Of a DNA stretch of 64,000 bases, positions 23,301 through 34,600 are shown piece by piece; position 1 is the stretch's first letter, and the number at the start of each line of letters is the position of its first letter. The notes under the pieces are model-generated. The model did not search any database and was not told the origin of the DNA. It worked only from the letters and a program-made list of their open reading frames with translations. The position numbers and the translations under genes are program-made. The DNA is from Corallium rubrum (taxonomy: Eukaryota; Cnidaria; Anthozoa; Scleralcyonacea; Coralliidae): the NCBI GenBank assembly GCA_964035015.1, contig OZ036002.1, forward strand, positions 8,524,143 through 8,588,142, in the 5' to 3' direction.

Positions 23301-26160
23301 ATCTTTTGAAAACAATCTGGAAAAAAAAAGGGAAGGGGTTAGCCTTTTTGACCGATTTGGGTCACTTTTGAAACTTTTGAGTTAGGATCAAAAGCGGTTA
23401 AATTAAGTCGTTTTAAACCTTCTGTGAAAAGGAGAAGGCTGTATTTTGGCTAAAAATATTTTTTTCTATTTTTTGAAAAAAATCTGGAAAAAAAAAAATA
23501 AAGGGGTTAGCTTTACTTTTTGACCGATTTTGGTCACTTTTGAAACTTTTGAGTTAGGATCAAAAACGGTTAAATTAAGTCGTTTTAAACCTGTGAAAAG
23601 GAGAAGGCTGTATTTTAGCTAAAAATATTTATTTCAATTTTTTGAAAAAAATCTGGAAAAAAATAAGTAAAGGGGTTAGCCTTTACTTTTTGACCGATTT
23701 TGGTCACTTTTGAAACTTTTGAGTTAGGATCAAAAACGGTTAAATTAAGTCGTTTTAAACCTTCTGTGAAAAGGAGAAGGCTGTATTTTAGCTAAAAATA
23801 TTTATTTCAATTTTTTGAAAAATATCTGGAAAAAAATAAGTAAAGGGGTTAGCCTTTACTTTTTGACCGATTTTGGTCACTTTTGAAACTTTTGAGTTAG
23901 GGTCAAAAACGGTTAGATTAAGTCGTTTTAAACCTGTGAAAAGGAGAAGGCTGTATTTTGGCTAAAAAATATTTTTTTCTATTTTTTGAAGAAAATCTGG
24001 AAAAAAAAAGTAAAGGGGTTAGCCTTTACTTTTTGACCGATTTTGGTCACTTTTGAAACTTTTGAGTTAGGATCAAAAACGGTTAAATTAAGTCGTTTTA
24101 AACCTTCTGTGAAAAGGAGAAGGCTGTATTTTAGCTAAAAATATTTATTTCAATTTTTTGAAAAATATCTGGAAAAAAATAAGTAAAGGGGTTAGCCTTT
24201 ACTTTTTGACCGATTTTGGTCACTTTTGAAACTTTTGAGTTAGGGTCAAAAACGGTTAGATTAAGTCGTTTTAAACCTGTGAAAAGGAGAAGGCTGTATT
24301 TTGGCTAAAAAATATTTTTTTCTATTTTTTGAAAAAAATCTGGAAAAAAAAAGTAAAGGGGTTAGGCTTTACTTTTTGACCGATTTTGGTCACTTTTGAA
24401 ACTTTTGAGTTAGGGTCAAAAACGGTTAGATTAAGTCGTTTTAAAGCTTCTGTGAAAAGGAGAAGGCTGTATTTTGGCTAAAAATATTTTTTTGGATCTT
24501 TTGAAAACAATCTGGAAAAAAAAAGGGAAGGGGTTAGCCTTTTTGACCGATTTGGGTCACTTTTGAAACTTTTGAGTTAGGATCAAAAGCGGTTAAATTA
24601 AGTCGTTTTAAACCTTCTGTGAAAAGGAGAAGGCTGTATTTTGGCTAAAAATATTTTTTTCTATTTTTTGAAAAAAATCTGGAAAAAAAAAAGTAAAGGG
24701 GTTAGCTTTACTTTTTGACCGATTTTGGTCACTTTTGAAACTTTTGAGTTAGGATCAAAAACGGTTAAATTAAGTCGTTTTAAACCTTCTGTGAAAAGGA
24801 GAAGGCTGTATTTTAGCTAAAAATATTTATTTCAATTTTTTGAAAAAAATCTGGAAAAAAATAAGTAAAGGGGTTAGCCTTTACTTTTTGACCGATTTTG
24901 GTCACTTTTGAAACTTTTGAGTTAGGATCAAAAACGGTTAAATTAAGTCGTTTTAAACCTTCTGTGAAAAGGAGAAGGCTGTATTTTAGCTAAAAATATT
25001 TATTTCAATTTTTTGAAAAATATCTGGAAAAAAATAAGTAAAGGGGTTAGCCTTTACTTTTTGACCGATTTTGGTCACTTTTGAAACTTTTGAGTTAGGG
25101 TCAAAAACGGTTAGATTAAGTCGTTTTAAACCTGTGAAAAGGAGAAGGCTGTATTTTGGCTAAAAAATATTTTTTTCGTTTTTTTGAAAAAAATCTGGAG
25201 AAAAAAAAGTAAAGGGGTTAGCCTTTACTTTTTGACCGATTTTGGTCACTTTTGAAACTTTTGAGTTAGGGTCAAAAACGGTTAGATAACGTCGTTTTAA
25301 ACCTTCTGTGAAAACGAGGCTGTATTTTGCCTAAAAAAAATTTATAATTTTTTGAAAAAATTCTGGGGAAAAAAAAGTAAAGAGGTTAGCCTTTACTTTT
25401 TGCCCGATTTTGGTCACTTTTGAAACTTTTGGGTTAGGGTCAAAAACGGTTAGATTAAGTCGTTTTAAACCTTCTGTGAAAAGGAGAAGGCTGTATTTTG
25501 GCTAAAAATATTTTTTTGGATCTTTTGAAAACAATCTGGAAAAAAAAAGGAAGGGGTTAGCCTTTTTGACCGATTTGGGTCACTTTTGAAACTTTTGAGT
25601 TAGGATCAAAAGCGGTTAAATTAAGTCGTTTTAAACCTTCTGTGAAAAGGAGAAGGCTGTATTTTGGCTAAAAATATTTTTTTCTATTTTTTGAAAAAAA
25701 TCTGGAAAAAAAAAAGTAAAGGGGTTAGCTTTACTTTTTGACCGATTTTGGTCACTTTTGAAACTTTTGAGTTAGGATCAAAAACGGTTAAATTAAGTCG
25801 TTTTAAACCTGTGAAAAGGAGAAGGCTGTATTTTAGCTAAAAATATTTATTTCAATTTTTTGAAAAAAATCTGGAAAAAAATAAGTAAAGGGGTTAGCCT
25901 TTACTTTTTGACTGATTTTGGTCACTTTTGAAACTTTTGAGTTAGGATCAAAAACGGTTAAATTAAGTCGTTTTAAACCTTCTGTGAAAAGGAGAAGGCT
26001 GTATTTTAGCTAAAAATATTTATTTCAATTTTTTGAAAAAAATCTGGAAAAAAAAAAGTAAAGGGGTTAGCCTTTACTTTTTGACCGATTTTGGTCACTT
26101 TTGAAAGTTTTGAGTTAGGGCCAAAAACGGTTAAATTAAGTCGTTTTAAACCTGTGAAAA
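8318..26160. repeat. Large satellite array, ~172 bp monomer with higher-order repeats
   Basis: About 100 head-to-tail monomers of about 165-175 bp. Landmarks in order are GTAAAGGGGTTAGCCTTTAC, TTTTTGACCGATTTTGGTCA, CTTTTGAAACTTTTGAGTTA, AAAACGGTTAGATTAAGTCG, TTTTAAACCTTCTGTGAAAA, GGAGAAGGCTGTATTTTGGC, then an A/T-rich tail. Monomers fall into subtypes. One has TAAAGAGGTTAGCC, GCCCGATTTT and GGATCTTTTGAAAACAAT. A second has GGGAAGGGGTTAGCCTTTTT, GATTTGGGTCAC and AAAAGCGG. A third has GATAACGTCG, GAGGCGGC and AAATTTATAA. These recur in fixed order, giving a trimer of about 510 bp and longer periods. No open frame over 60 codons exists in any frame. It matches no satellite I can name. Confidence 0.97.
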
Positions 26161-26178
26161 CGAGGTTTAAAACGACTT
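26138..26178. repeat. Perfect hairpin at the right edge of the satellite array
   Basis: AAGTCGTTTTAAACC (26138-26152) and GGTTTAAAACGACTT (26164-26178) are exact complements around an 11-base loop. The point marks where monomers switch from forward to reverse orientation. Confidence 0.9.
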
Positions 26179-26695
26179 GATGTAACTGTTTTTGACGTTA
26201 ACTCAAAAGTTTCAAAAGTGACCAAAATCGATCAAAAAGTAAAGGTAACCCCTTTACTTTTTTTTCTGGATTTTTTTCAAAAAATTAAAAAATTTTTTTT
26301 AGCCAAAATACAGCCTTGTTTTCACAGAGAATGTATAAAACGACTTTATCTTGACCAAAATCGGTCAAAAAGTAAAGACTTTACATCTCCCCCCAGGTTT
26401 TTTTTTTAAAACATTATGTTTAGCCCAAAGGCAGCCTTCTCCTTCCCACAGTAGGTCTAAAAAGACTTTATTTAACGGTTTTTGACCCTAATACAAAAGG
26501 TCGAAAAATGGCCAAAATCAGTCAAAAAGTAAAGGCTAACCCTTTAATTAAATACATTTCCCCCCAACTTTTTAAAAAAGGCTAAAATATGAATATTTAG
26601 CACAAATATAGCCTTGCCATTGCCACAGAAGGTCTAAAAAGGGTTTATTTGACATTTTTTTTAGCCAAAATCAATTGAAAAGTAAATGGGTTAAA
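26164..26695. repeat. Inverted, decayed satellite monomers
   Basis: About three monomers lie in reverse complement: GACCAAAATCGGTCAAAAAG, AGTAAAGGCTAACCC, AGCCAAAATACAGCC and AAAACGACTTTAT appear in the expected reversed order. Similarity falls with distance from the hairpin. The last unit keeps only AGCCAAAATCAATTGAAAAG-type fragments. Confidence 0.85.
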
Positions 26696-26977
26696 TTCTG
26701 AATCTGATGATAATAATTGCAGATCTTCAGATATTTGGCTCACCTGTCAAAGCTCATTGAACAGTGGGTTTTTTCTTGAACTTGCTTACAAAATAAGATA
26801 GTTCATTGATTTCAGAGCTACAAATTTTGTGTAAATATCTTATCTTTTCAATAACACTATGCCTAAGCCTGCTCTGAAAGCATCTGTGAAGTGAAAGTTT
26901 CTGAAAGAACAAATCTGAAACCCATAAACCAATTTCCAAAAATTTAAATCTGGCATGCATTTTCCAGATACGAATAT

Positions 26978-27085
26978 ACACTTAATGTCTGTTCCCGAGG
27001 GAAACAGTTTTGTTTTTCCGGGGAAACATCGAGACTCGAGGGAAAACAAAACTAACTGTTTCCCGAGGGAGCAGACATTAAGTGT
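26978..27085. repeat. Palindromic hairpin element
   Basis: CACTTAATGTCTG...CCCGAGGGAAACAGTT on the left is mirrored by AACTGTTTCCCGAGGG...CAGACATTAAGTG on the right, with arms of about 40 bases. Flanking sequence 26700-26977 and 27086-27540 shows no gene. Confidence 0.75.
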
Positions 27086-27599
27086 TTTGTTGTATAGCTA
27101 GTTTCGCTGAATAATTTCGACGTTTATCAAGGGAAAGTACACAAAAGACAAACGCCAAGACTTACCAAAACATTTCGCCTGGCTCCGTAATTTTACTTCA
27201 ACCAAACAAATATAAGTCTCAGAACAAAAGAACAGCAATACATTTCTCCAGTTAATCTTCACACATGCTTTGAAGACCTATAAATATTCTTTTTTTCGTA
27301 CCAAACAAGCTTTTGTTTATAGGATGCCGTGAAGAGTTCAAAGTTCTAGCGGTCAACAATTGAAACTTATTGACCGAGCAGGCAAGAAGTTCTCAATTAT
27401 TGCCCGCTCTGTAGACATTGAAATTTAACTAAGGTCATGTGACCACAAACCAACCAATGACAGTCATCGTTGCATCCAGTGAAACTCTAGCTATTTTACA
27501 AGTACAAATTTTGTCTTCCTGACATCACAAGATAAGAACCCCCCGCCGCCCCCAACCCAAAACCCCCAAAACAACAGATAAAGCATAGCATAGAAGTAA

Positions 27600-27860
27600 G
27601 GTAGGGGGGGGGGGCAATTGCCCTCCCAAAATATTGACAATTTTATTTGAAAATATCCAGGCACTTTCCACTGGGAATTCCATGGAATTTTGACATGTAT
27701 TGCTCCTGTGAAATGTTCAAGCGAAGTTCACATGTTAAACTGATATGACTTAAGATCAATATTTGGCTCTAAATATTTTGGGCAAAAAATCTTACCCCAA
27801 ACCATAATCTCTGCCACACCCCACACACCCACCCCCACCCCAACAGAATTGGGCTGCTAC
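27600..27860. repeat. Dispersed repeat fragment (G/C-run-bearing)
   Basis: The block around TTTTGACATGTATTGCT, TTCAAG..AA.TTCA and ATCAATATTT.. recurs in diverged form at about 39590-39730, followed in both places by C-rich sequence and a CTACGCCTA/CTATGCCTA end. This indicates an old dispersed element. A 10-base G run precedes it. Confidence 0.5.
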
Positions 27861-28152
27861 GCCTAGCGATGAGCGTTTGAAATGAACAAATAACAACTAC
27901 AATAGATTCTTAAAATTGTAAAATGTTGGTATTTCTAATTTCAAGAATTCTTTCAAATGTTACAGTTTGTCGAAACTTCATTTCGCATCCGGGGGAAGTT
28001 CAGTCAGAAAAAAGGAATTTTAAATATACGTCCCTTCAGTGCAATGTTTGGAAATGTTGATAGGGTTCACGATATCTGCCTGATAAGCACTTTCCCGAAG
28101 ATGTGTCCATTTGACGTATGGAAATTATTGGAATCTGGCCCCAACACGACTA

Positions 28153-28601
28153 CCTCGACATTTTTTATTGTCTTATTTGGAAGAACTTTTAAAATGATAA
28201 AGTAACTTCTTTGGAAGGTTTTCGCTTTTTCGCTTTGTTTTTGAGATATTTCATTTTGTTTGATATGCAAATGTCCGGAATCTACGTCACACATGCATAA
28301 TGACTTATCAGAGAATGTTATATATCTTTGCATTCATCAAATAAAAACACTAAAGTATGAATAACATGTGTGCGTGTTTCTCTCACAACACCAAACTTCT
28401 CGATTTTAAAAGATTTCGTTCGAGAATGAAAGAGATACACCAACTTCTTCGATAAGTCATTATGCATATGTGTGACGTAGATTCCGGACATTTGCATATC
28501 AAACAAAATGAAATATCTCAAAAACAAAGCGAAAATCTTCCAAAGAAGTTACTTTATCATTTTAAAAGTTCTTCCAAATAAGACAATAAAAATTGTCGAG
28601 G
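28153..28601. mobile_element. Foldback element with ~155 bp arms
   Basis: The left arm 28153-28310 (CCTCGACA...TTATTTGGAAGAACTTTTAA...GACTTATC) is matched in reverse by 28450-28601 (GATAAGTC...TTAAAAGTTCTTCCAAATAA...TGTCGAGG). An 8-base indel lies in the left arm, and the central spacer is about 140 bp. The short open frames over it are arm-derived and are not taken as genes. Confidence 0.8.
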
Positions 28602-28605
28602 TTAG

Positions 28606-28930
28606 GGGCACTTTAACCATAGTTAATAGAAAATATACATGGTTTGGAAGCTCACAAAAGTCATTGTTTTATGTTTTTGTTCAGGTTTATGGAAATTTTT
28701 GCACTTTCATGGTTACTGAACATATTGTGTTTTCTGTATAATGAAGCAATCATCCAATAGCAACGTTTGGCTTCAATCACTCAACCATACTGTTTAAATA
28801 TTAATAAACCTAAAACAAAGGATTTGGCACCTTCGTGTACCTTTCAAGATGAATCGTAGCTTGATTGTTAACCGCTTTGAAGTTTGCCGGGTTTCCAAAC
28901 CATGTATATTTTCTACTAACTATGCTTTAA
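28606..28930. repeat. Second inverted repeat, abutting the foldback element
   Basis: AATAGAAAATATACATGGTT with TTGGAAGC (28622-28651) is mirrored by TTTCCAAACCATGTATATTT (28892 onward). It suggests an element that the neighbouring foldback copy invaded or joined. Confidence 0.65.
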
Positions 28931-28975
28931 CCAATCACAGAATTACTATCCTTAAAGCTCTACAAACGGGGTATA

Positions 28976-29202
28976 CAGCCCGAATCAAACGAGAACGCAA
29001 GTCATCGCAAGTTGGCAGTCACGTTATCTCAGGCAGCCGCTCTGAATAATTTCCCGAAAATATTATGTACCGTGACAAAGTTAAAACTTGTTAAAAACAC
29101 TCATGAAACCTTTATTTTGTTAATTTGGGTGTTCGAATGACCGTCACCGAAATTTGTGACTACCAACCTGCGATGACTTGCGTCCTCGTTTGATTATGGC
29201 TG
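28976..29202. repeat. Inverted-repeat element
   Basis: AATCAAACGAGAACGCAAGT and CATCGCAAGTTGGCAGTCAC (28982-29023) are mirrored by GTGACTACCAACCTGCGATG and ACTTGCGTCCTCGTTTGATT (29157-29196). The size and lack of coding sequence suggest a MITE. Confidence 0.65.
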
Positions 29203-29346
29203 AAGGAGGTGATTACATGGAGCGGGCTAGCCCGGTAAGCCGGGATGAGTTTTGAATTGACGTGGATGATTTCAGGCGGAAATTCGCAATTATCAAGTAA
29301 ATAAGGACAAAGATACGTTAGTTTTACTTCAGTTTTACACTAATTA

Positions 29347-29751
29347 AGCCCCGGTCAAACGAGGATGAGAGTCGATGAGAGTTGCAACTCTTGGTCGCGT
29401 TTGACCACCAACTCTCATCGACTCTCATGCACTCTTATCAACTCTCATCAACTTTGAGCTGGTTCAAATTTTAATGAGAGCTGATGAAAGTTTTTGCTCG
29501 TTTGACCGGTCATGAGAGTTGGCATATGAGAGTTGATGAGAGTTTAGCGGCTAGCGGTTTGCACTTTGTAAAAACAGGCTCAACAAAAATAGCGAAGGAA
29601 CGGAACGATCCTGAATGTATTTCTGAAACTCTGGAAAAACCAGAAGCAAACAATGCCCAAATTATTGCCTCTGATAAAAAGTAAATCCTACAACTCTCGT
29701 CAACTCTCATGGTCAACTCTCATCAACTCTCATCCTCGTTTGACCGGGGCT
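29347..29751. mobile_element. PIF/Harbinger-like MITE, 405 bp, TTA duplication
   Basis: Perfect terminal repeats AGCCCCGGTCAAACGAGGAT / ATCCTCGTTTGACCGGGGCT are flanked by TTA at 29344-29346 and 29752-29754. The subterminal regions carry many copies of GATGAGAGTT and its complement AACTCTCATC. No transposase is present. The 3 bp TWA duplication is typical of PIF/Harbinger. Confidence 0.82.
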
Positions 29752-29897
29752 TTAGTCTATTATTTATTTTGTAAGCCCATCCTTAATAAGAAGATTGTTA
29801 TAGTCTTAAGGTGCTGTTACACGATGCGATTTTTCTTGCAACTGACAACTTTAAAAAATCGCAAGTTGCAAATTTAATCGCTAATTTCCCTCAAGTC

Positions 29898-31089
29898 TAG
29901 CCTGAGTAAGGGGCGGACCATTAGAAAAGTGATTGGGGGGGGGGGGGGGGAAAAAAAAAAAATTCGTGCAAGGAAATTAATTTTAAAAAAAAATTCCTGC
30001 ATGATCAAATTCGAGAAAAAGAAATTCCTGCAGAGCGCAATGAAAAATAGTATTAAATCATTCTTTGGAAAACAGGGCCAAGCTTTACAGATATTTTTGA
30101 CTTGCAATCGGCCATGTTGGTCTCATTTCAACAAAAGAATCTCATTATCTTCTATATATATTACCACCAATATTAATTTCGTGATTCAACATGTTTCCGC
30201 CTGTTGTTGCCAATTTTCAGTTTGCGGTTGTTGCCTATAAGGCTAGATCAGTGGGCTAGATCTACTCGGTGTTTCTATTTTTATTTCCCCAGCGACTTTA
30301 CGCTCAACAGAGCGTCTTGTTTGTATAGATGCCGGATTCAGACTTTTCGAGAAATTGCCAACATCTCAGTTGTATTTAAACAAATGTTCACATACAAGGT
30401 ATTATAAATTGCAGCAACAAAGCTGATCGGTTGTGTTATCTCTATAAAACAACAGATTTCACTGAGGTAATAAATAGCTACATGTGGAAATTGTATTATA
30501 CAAAGAAACTCTCGCCTCGAACAACTGTAAACACGTGTTTATAGTCGTCTGCAGCGTAGGCTGTTGTTGTATTTTCTTTTTTTGAATTTTTTTAATAAAT
30601 TCAAATATTAATATTCATATTTGAATTTTTCGCATTGAGATTTAAGTTGCTATATTATACTTGTGCTTTGTATTAAGAAAACTTCGGAGTTTCATGAAAA
30701 AAAAATTCGTGCACATAATAACGCCAAAGCAGTCGGAAAAAATATCGTGCACGCGAGAAAAGTCCCCCCCCCCCCATCACTTTTCTAATGGTCCACCCCT
30801 AAACAGCCGACTCGCCCCTCGCTAGACTCCGCCCACTCCGCGCCAGCGCCTCCCAGAGAGCCTGCCTCGCAGGCTAGCCCCTCGCGGAAGAGACGTCTGA
30901 GCAAAGAGACGTCTGAGCAACGAGCCAAGAAATTCCATACTGATTATCGTATGATTACAAAGTAACCAATCAGCACTACCATCCGAATCTCGGTAGATTT
31001 ACGTCATCAGTATGGAATTTCTTGGCTCGTTGCTCACACGTCTTTTCCGCGAGGGGCGAGCGAGAAGAGGCGGTTGTTTACTCAGGCTA
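29898..31089. mobile_element. Inverted-repeat element with 9 bp target duplication (interrupted)
   Basis: The ends TAGCCTGAGTAA...ACAGCCG and CGGTTGTTTACTCAGGCTA are inverted. Both are bordered by CCTCAAGTC (29889-29897 and 31090-31098), a 9 bp duplication as made by Mutator-like elements, although hAT or other groups with 8-9 bp duplications are possible. Near the middle lies an inverted pair, CGAGCCAAGAAATTCCATAC (30920) and GTATGGAATTTCTTGGCTCG (31010). A Harbinger-type MITE sits in its left terminal repeat. Confidence 0.72.
29910..30799. mobile_element. PIF/Harbinger-like element nested in the 9 bp-duplication element
   Basis: The terminal repeats GGGGCGGACCATTAGAAAAG and CTTTTCTAATGGTCCACCCC are flanked by TAA at 29907-29909 and 30800-30802. 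The interior has A-rich and TTCGTGCA motifs near each end. Short open frames inside (for example 30204-30407) resemble no transposase. Confidence 0.8.
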
Positions 31090-31618
31090 CCTCAAGTCAT
31101 GTTATTACTTATAATAATTCATTTTTTGACTGAACTTCCCCTTTAACCCTAAGGGCTAAGCAATGCAATCAGTTGGAAAAAAAATCGTAATCTGAAAATG
31201 AAAATTTCCATTGAAAACTCGACAGACTAAACAACACTCACACTTTTGATGTCACAAATGTAACCTATGTTTCAATGGCTACGACTTGACAAATCAGCGG
31301 ACTCGAAAAGCCCACGTGATCATCAGTTTGGTACCTAGTCTTTTTTGTTCTTCACGAAGTTACAAACTTAACTTTTTAGCGGGAAAGATAGACAAATCCC
31401 CGGATGTAGTATTTTTTAGCGTAAACTTCTTTGGAGCATTCTCATACGGTGGGAGACCATTTCTCCTCGAAGATAAACTGTATAGTATATACACACACAA
31501 AGGACACAAGACATACCTAAAATAAAATATAAACGAGTCTAATTTGCTAATTCTGTTATTACTTATCGTTAAACCAAGTTGACTGTTCCACTTCAAAGTT
31601 AGCGAAGTTGAGAGAAGA

Positions 31619-34600
31619 TTATTGAACGGATCCCCCGGTTAGTTTGAAGAACAGTTCATGGTCAACGGGCTGGTTGACATCCTTTCTCATGGATAGGAAG
31701 ATGTAGCCTCCGATGAATTCATGAATGCTCTTGATATCCGCACTCGTGCAAATAAACCGAATTCGTTCACCCTCGCAATCGATAATCATTTCTTTGGTCT
31801 CCCAATTGACATTCCACGAACGCATGACACTGTATCGCCAACTGTTCAATATCTTGCCATTCGAAGCATCGATCTTGGTGATCTTGTTGTCGGCAATACC
31901 AAGCATTTCCTACGGAAAGACAAAAATGTACATTATGGAATATATCAAGCACGCAAGAAAGCGTTCTTTATTAGGGATGTTGGTGGCACTGTGGTTAGCG
32001 CACGTTGAAAATGTCACCTTCCCCGCACGTGAGACCACAGGCTTCCTCCAGGTACTCCAGTTTCTTCCTCTAGTAACACTGGACCAATGAGGGATGGCCC
32101 TTACTGGACCTCTAGGGAGAACAGTTTAACAGATAGATTCCATTTTGCCGTTGTCTGTTCAGTTACAGATGCACAGATGACGCCACAACGTGGTAAGAAC
32201 AAAAAGTGGCTCACTGATGTTCTTACCACGTTGTGACGACTTCTGTGCATCTGTAACTGAACAGACACCAACAAAATGGAATCTAATATAAATAAGTTTT
32301 GTGGAATATAATGTGTGTGATATAATATTGCATAATAAATCAGCTCACCTCTTTCTTCGACACTTTATCGCCTCTGAATTTGACCCCATAATGAGTAAGA
32401 CCAAAGTCAGGCAGTTCTTGCCATTTTCGAATGTAGTTCATTTTTGCCTCCATCACTGTCATCAGATTCAGGGAAGAGTGTGCTTCTAAAATCCTAGCAG
32501 CAACCTGTTTTTCCACAAAAAAAGTGTTTTACAACCTCAAAAACGTTTATGTGTACCGTTCATGTAGAAACTTCGTAACTATTTTTACCAAAATATGATC
32601 ATTTGGAGAGTACTATTTTATTACTGTGCAATTTACATTTTATTTTCGTAATTAGACCCAGTTTACACGATGGCGGTAAAATATGAAAACGGAACAAAAT
32701 CATGCAGGTGTGAAAATACAGGCCAAAAATTCTTGCGTTTACACGGTGCCGGTATAATATAATGACGGATTAGCATGTGACTATTCTCTTCCAATGAGAA
32801 TTGAGAAGAATCTGTGAATACTGACCCGAATACTGTGTATTCTCTGTGAATATACCATTTTCGACAGGTTATTTTATAAAGGAAATAGAAAACATTTTTT
32901 CCGTGTTCCCACACAGTTATAGAAACACTTGTGGAAGTTTGGGAGAACTCGAAATAGCGTGGAAACACTCGCTCTGCGGGCTCGTGTTCCCACTACAATT
33001 TCTCGTTCTCCCAAATTTCCACTCGTGTTTCTAGAACTCTATATATGGAAACACGGAAAATGTTTTCTATTTCTTAAATAGAAACGAGAATTTGCAATGA
33101 TGCAAACATTCAAAGAATAAATCAAAACACATCTTATTACCTGTTTTGGTTTGTATTTCTTTAATACTCTGGGAGGCACAAAATCTTCTGGTTGAATCTG
33201 GACCTATTAAATTTAGATAAAAGATACTTAACATGCAGACTGTTATTAGTGTCACTCACTGTCAGTCACATGTAGAAAAGAAACAATAATTATGCTTATA
33301 TTATCCAATAAAATACACTTCTCTGTGGAACTTTTGTGATTGCCATGGTAAGCGCATGCTCTCAGGTTACTCTAAACCTTAAAAAAGGAATTATCATTTT
33401 TGCCTCATTGTTTAAAAATAGAAAGATTTAAACGTTTGAATTACAATGCCCACATAAGCCCTAATCTTCACTTTTATTCGCTGGAGTAAACTACTTGATT
33501 GCTGATAAATATGCAAATTTCATTTCATCACTTGAGGGGGCCAGGAACCAGCAGTTTCCACGAAAACAACTAAAGTTCCACAGTAAAACATATTTTATTT
33601 AATACTATAAGCATGCAAAATTTGAGCACTTTCTACTGTTTATTTCTAGAGATATTCCAAATTTTACGATTTTCATTTCGCGCGTTTGGAGAAAATGACG
33701 TCATCAACCATATAATTTGCATATTTAAAAAACGTGAATATCTCTTGAACGAGATGAGATATTGACAAACCACAAACGCTGTTCATCCTCATTTTAAATG
33801 TACTTTATGCATGATGAGATAAAAAAAAGACTGACGATTTTTCATCATAGTGACACTTTAAATGACCTAATGAAGGTAGGTAGGTAGGTAGGTAAAACTT
33901 TATTTAAACACGCTAGCCTCGTCAACATTAGCTGATTTCCATGAGGGGCGTCACACTATTTAATACATACAAGTAAGAATGAAATAAAACAAAGTTTATT
34001 ATGTACAAGTACTACGGTATATCTATATAAGTGAAAAATTGATAATCAAAAATAATATATACATACATTCTATATACATATATTCTAGATTCAACGATAA
34101 GTAGGTTTGATCCAGCATCATAATCAAGTTGGGCGTATCTTCCTCTTGAAACAATCGACCGTATCGGCCAATTTAACTTCCCGCGGAAGATCATTCCACA
34201 ACATGGCACCGCTATATTTGAAGCTCTTTTTTAAAGATTCAGTTCTGGGCTTCGGAAGTGTTAAATCTGTTTCACTATTTCTTAAATTATGTGTATTTTG
34301 TGAAACGCTCCTTTCACAAAAGGATTGCTTTAGACCCGGGGCAGTGTGGTCATTGAGTATTTTGTACATAAAAACAGATTTTGTATAGGATCGCTTTACA
34401 TCCAACGTTTCCCATGATAGGGTGTCGAGAACATCGGCTGACCTAGCGTCATAAGTGGCTCCCGTAATTACTCTTGCCGCGCGAGATTGAAATTTTTGTA
34501 ATTATCTTGGAGCAATTTACCACAGTTATCCCATAAGGGGGAACAGTAATCAAAGTAAGGTTGTACTAGTGCTTTGTATATGGTCTCTAATGGTCGATTT

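Noticed and set aside
8318..26160. Alpha satellite or telomeric repeats (GAGTTAGGGTC contains TTAGGG)
   Set aside because: Monomer length is close to 171 bp but the sequence is unrelated to alpha satellite. TTAGGG occurs once per monomer, not in tandem.
8318..26160. A CRISPR-like array
   Set aside because: There are no unique spacers; whole monomers repeat, in a eukaryotic context.
28849..29049. 66-codon frame as a gene
   Set aside because: It lies across two inverted repeats and shows no family signature.
31975..32095. A second tRNA-derived SINE (GGTGGCACTGTGGTTAGCGC)
   Set aside because: The A-box-like start is followed by no recognisable B box or tRNA fold; the evidence is too weak to list.
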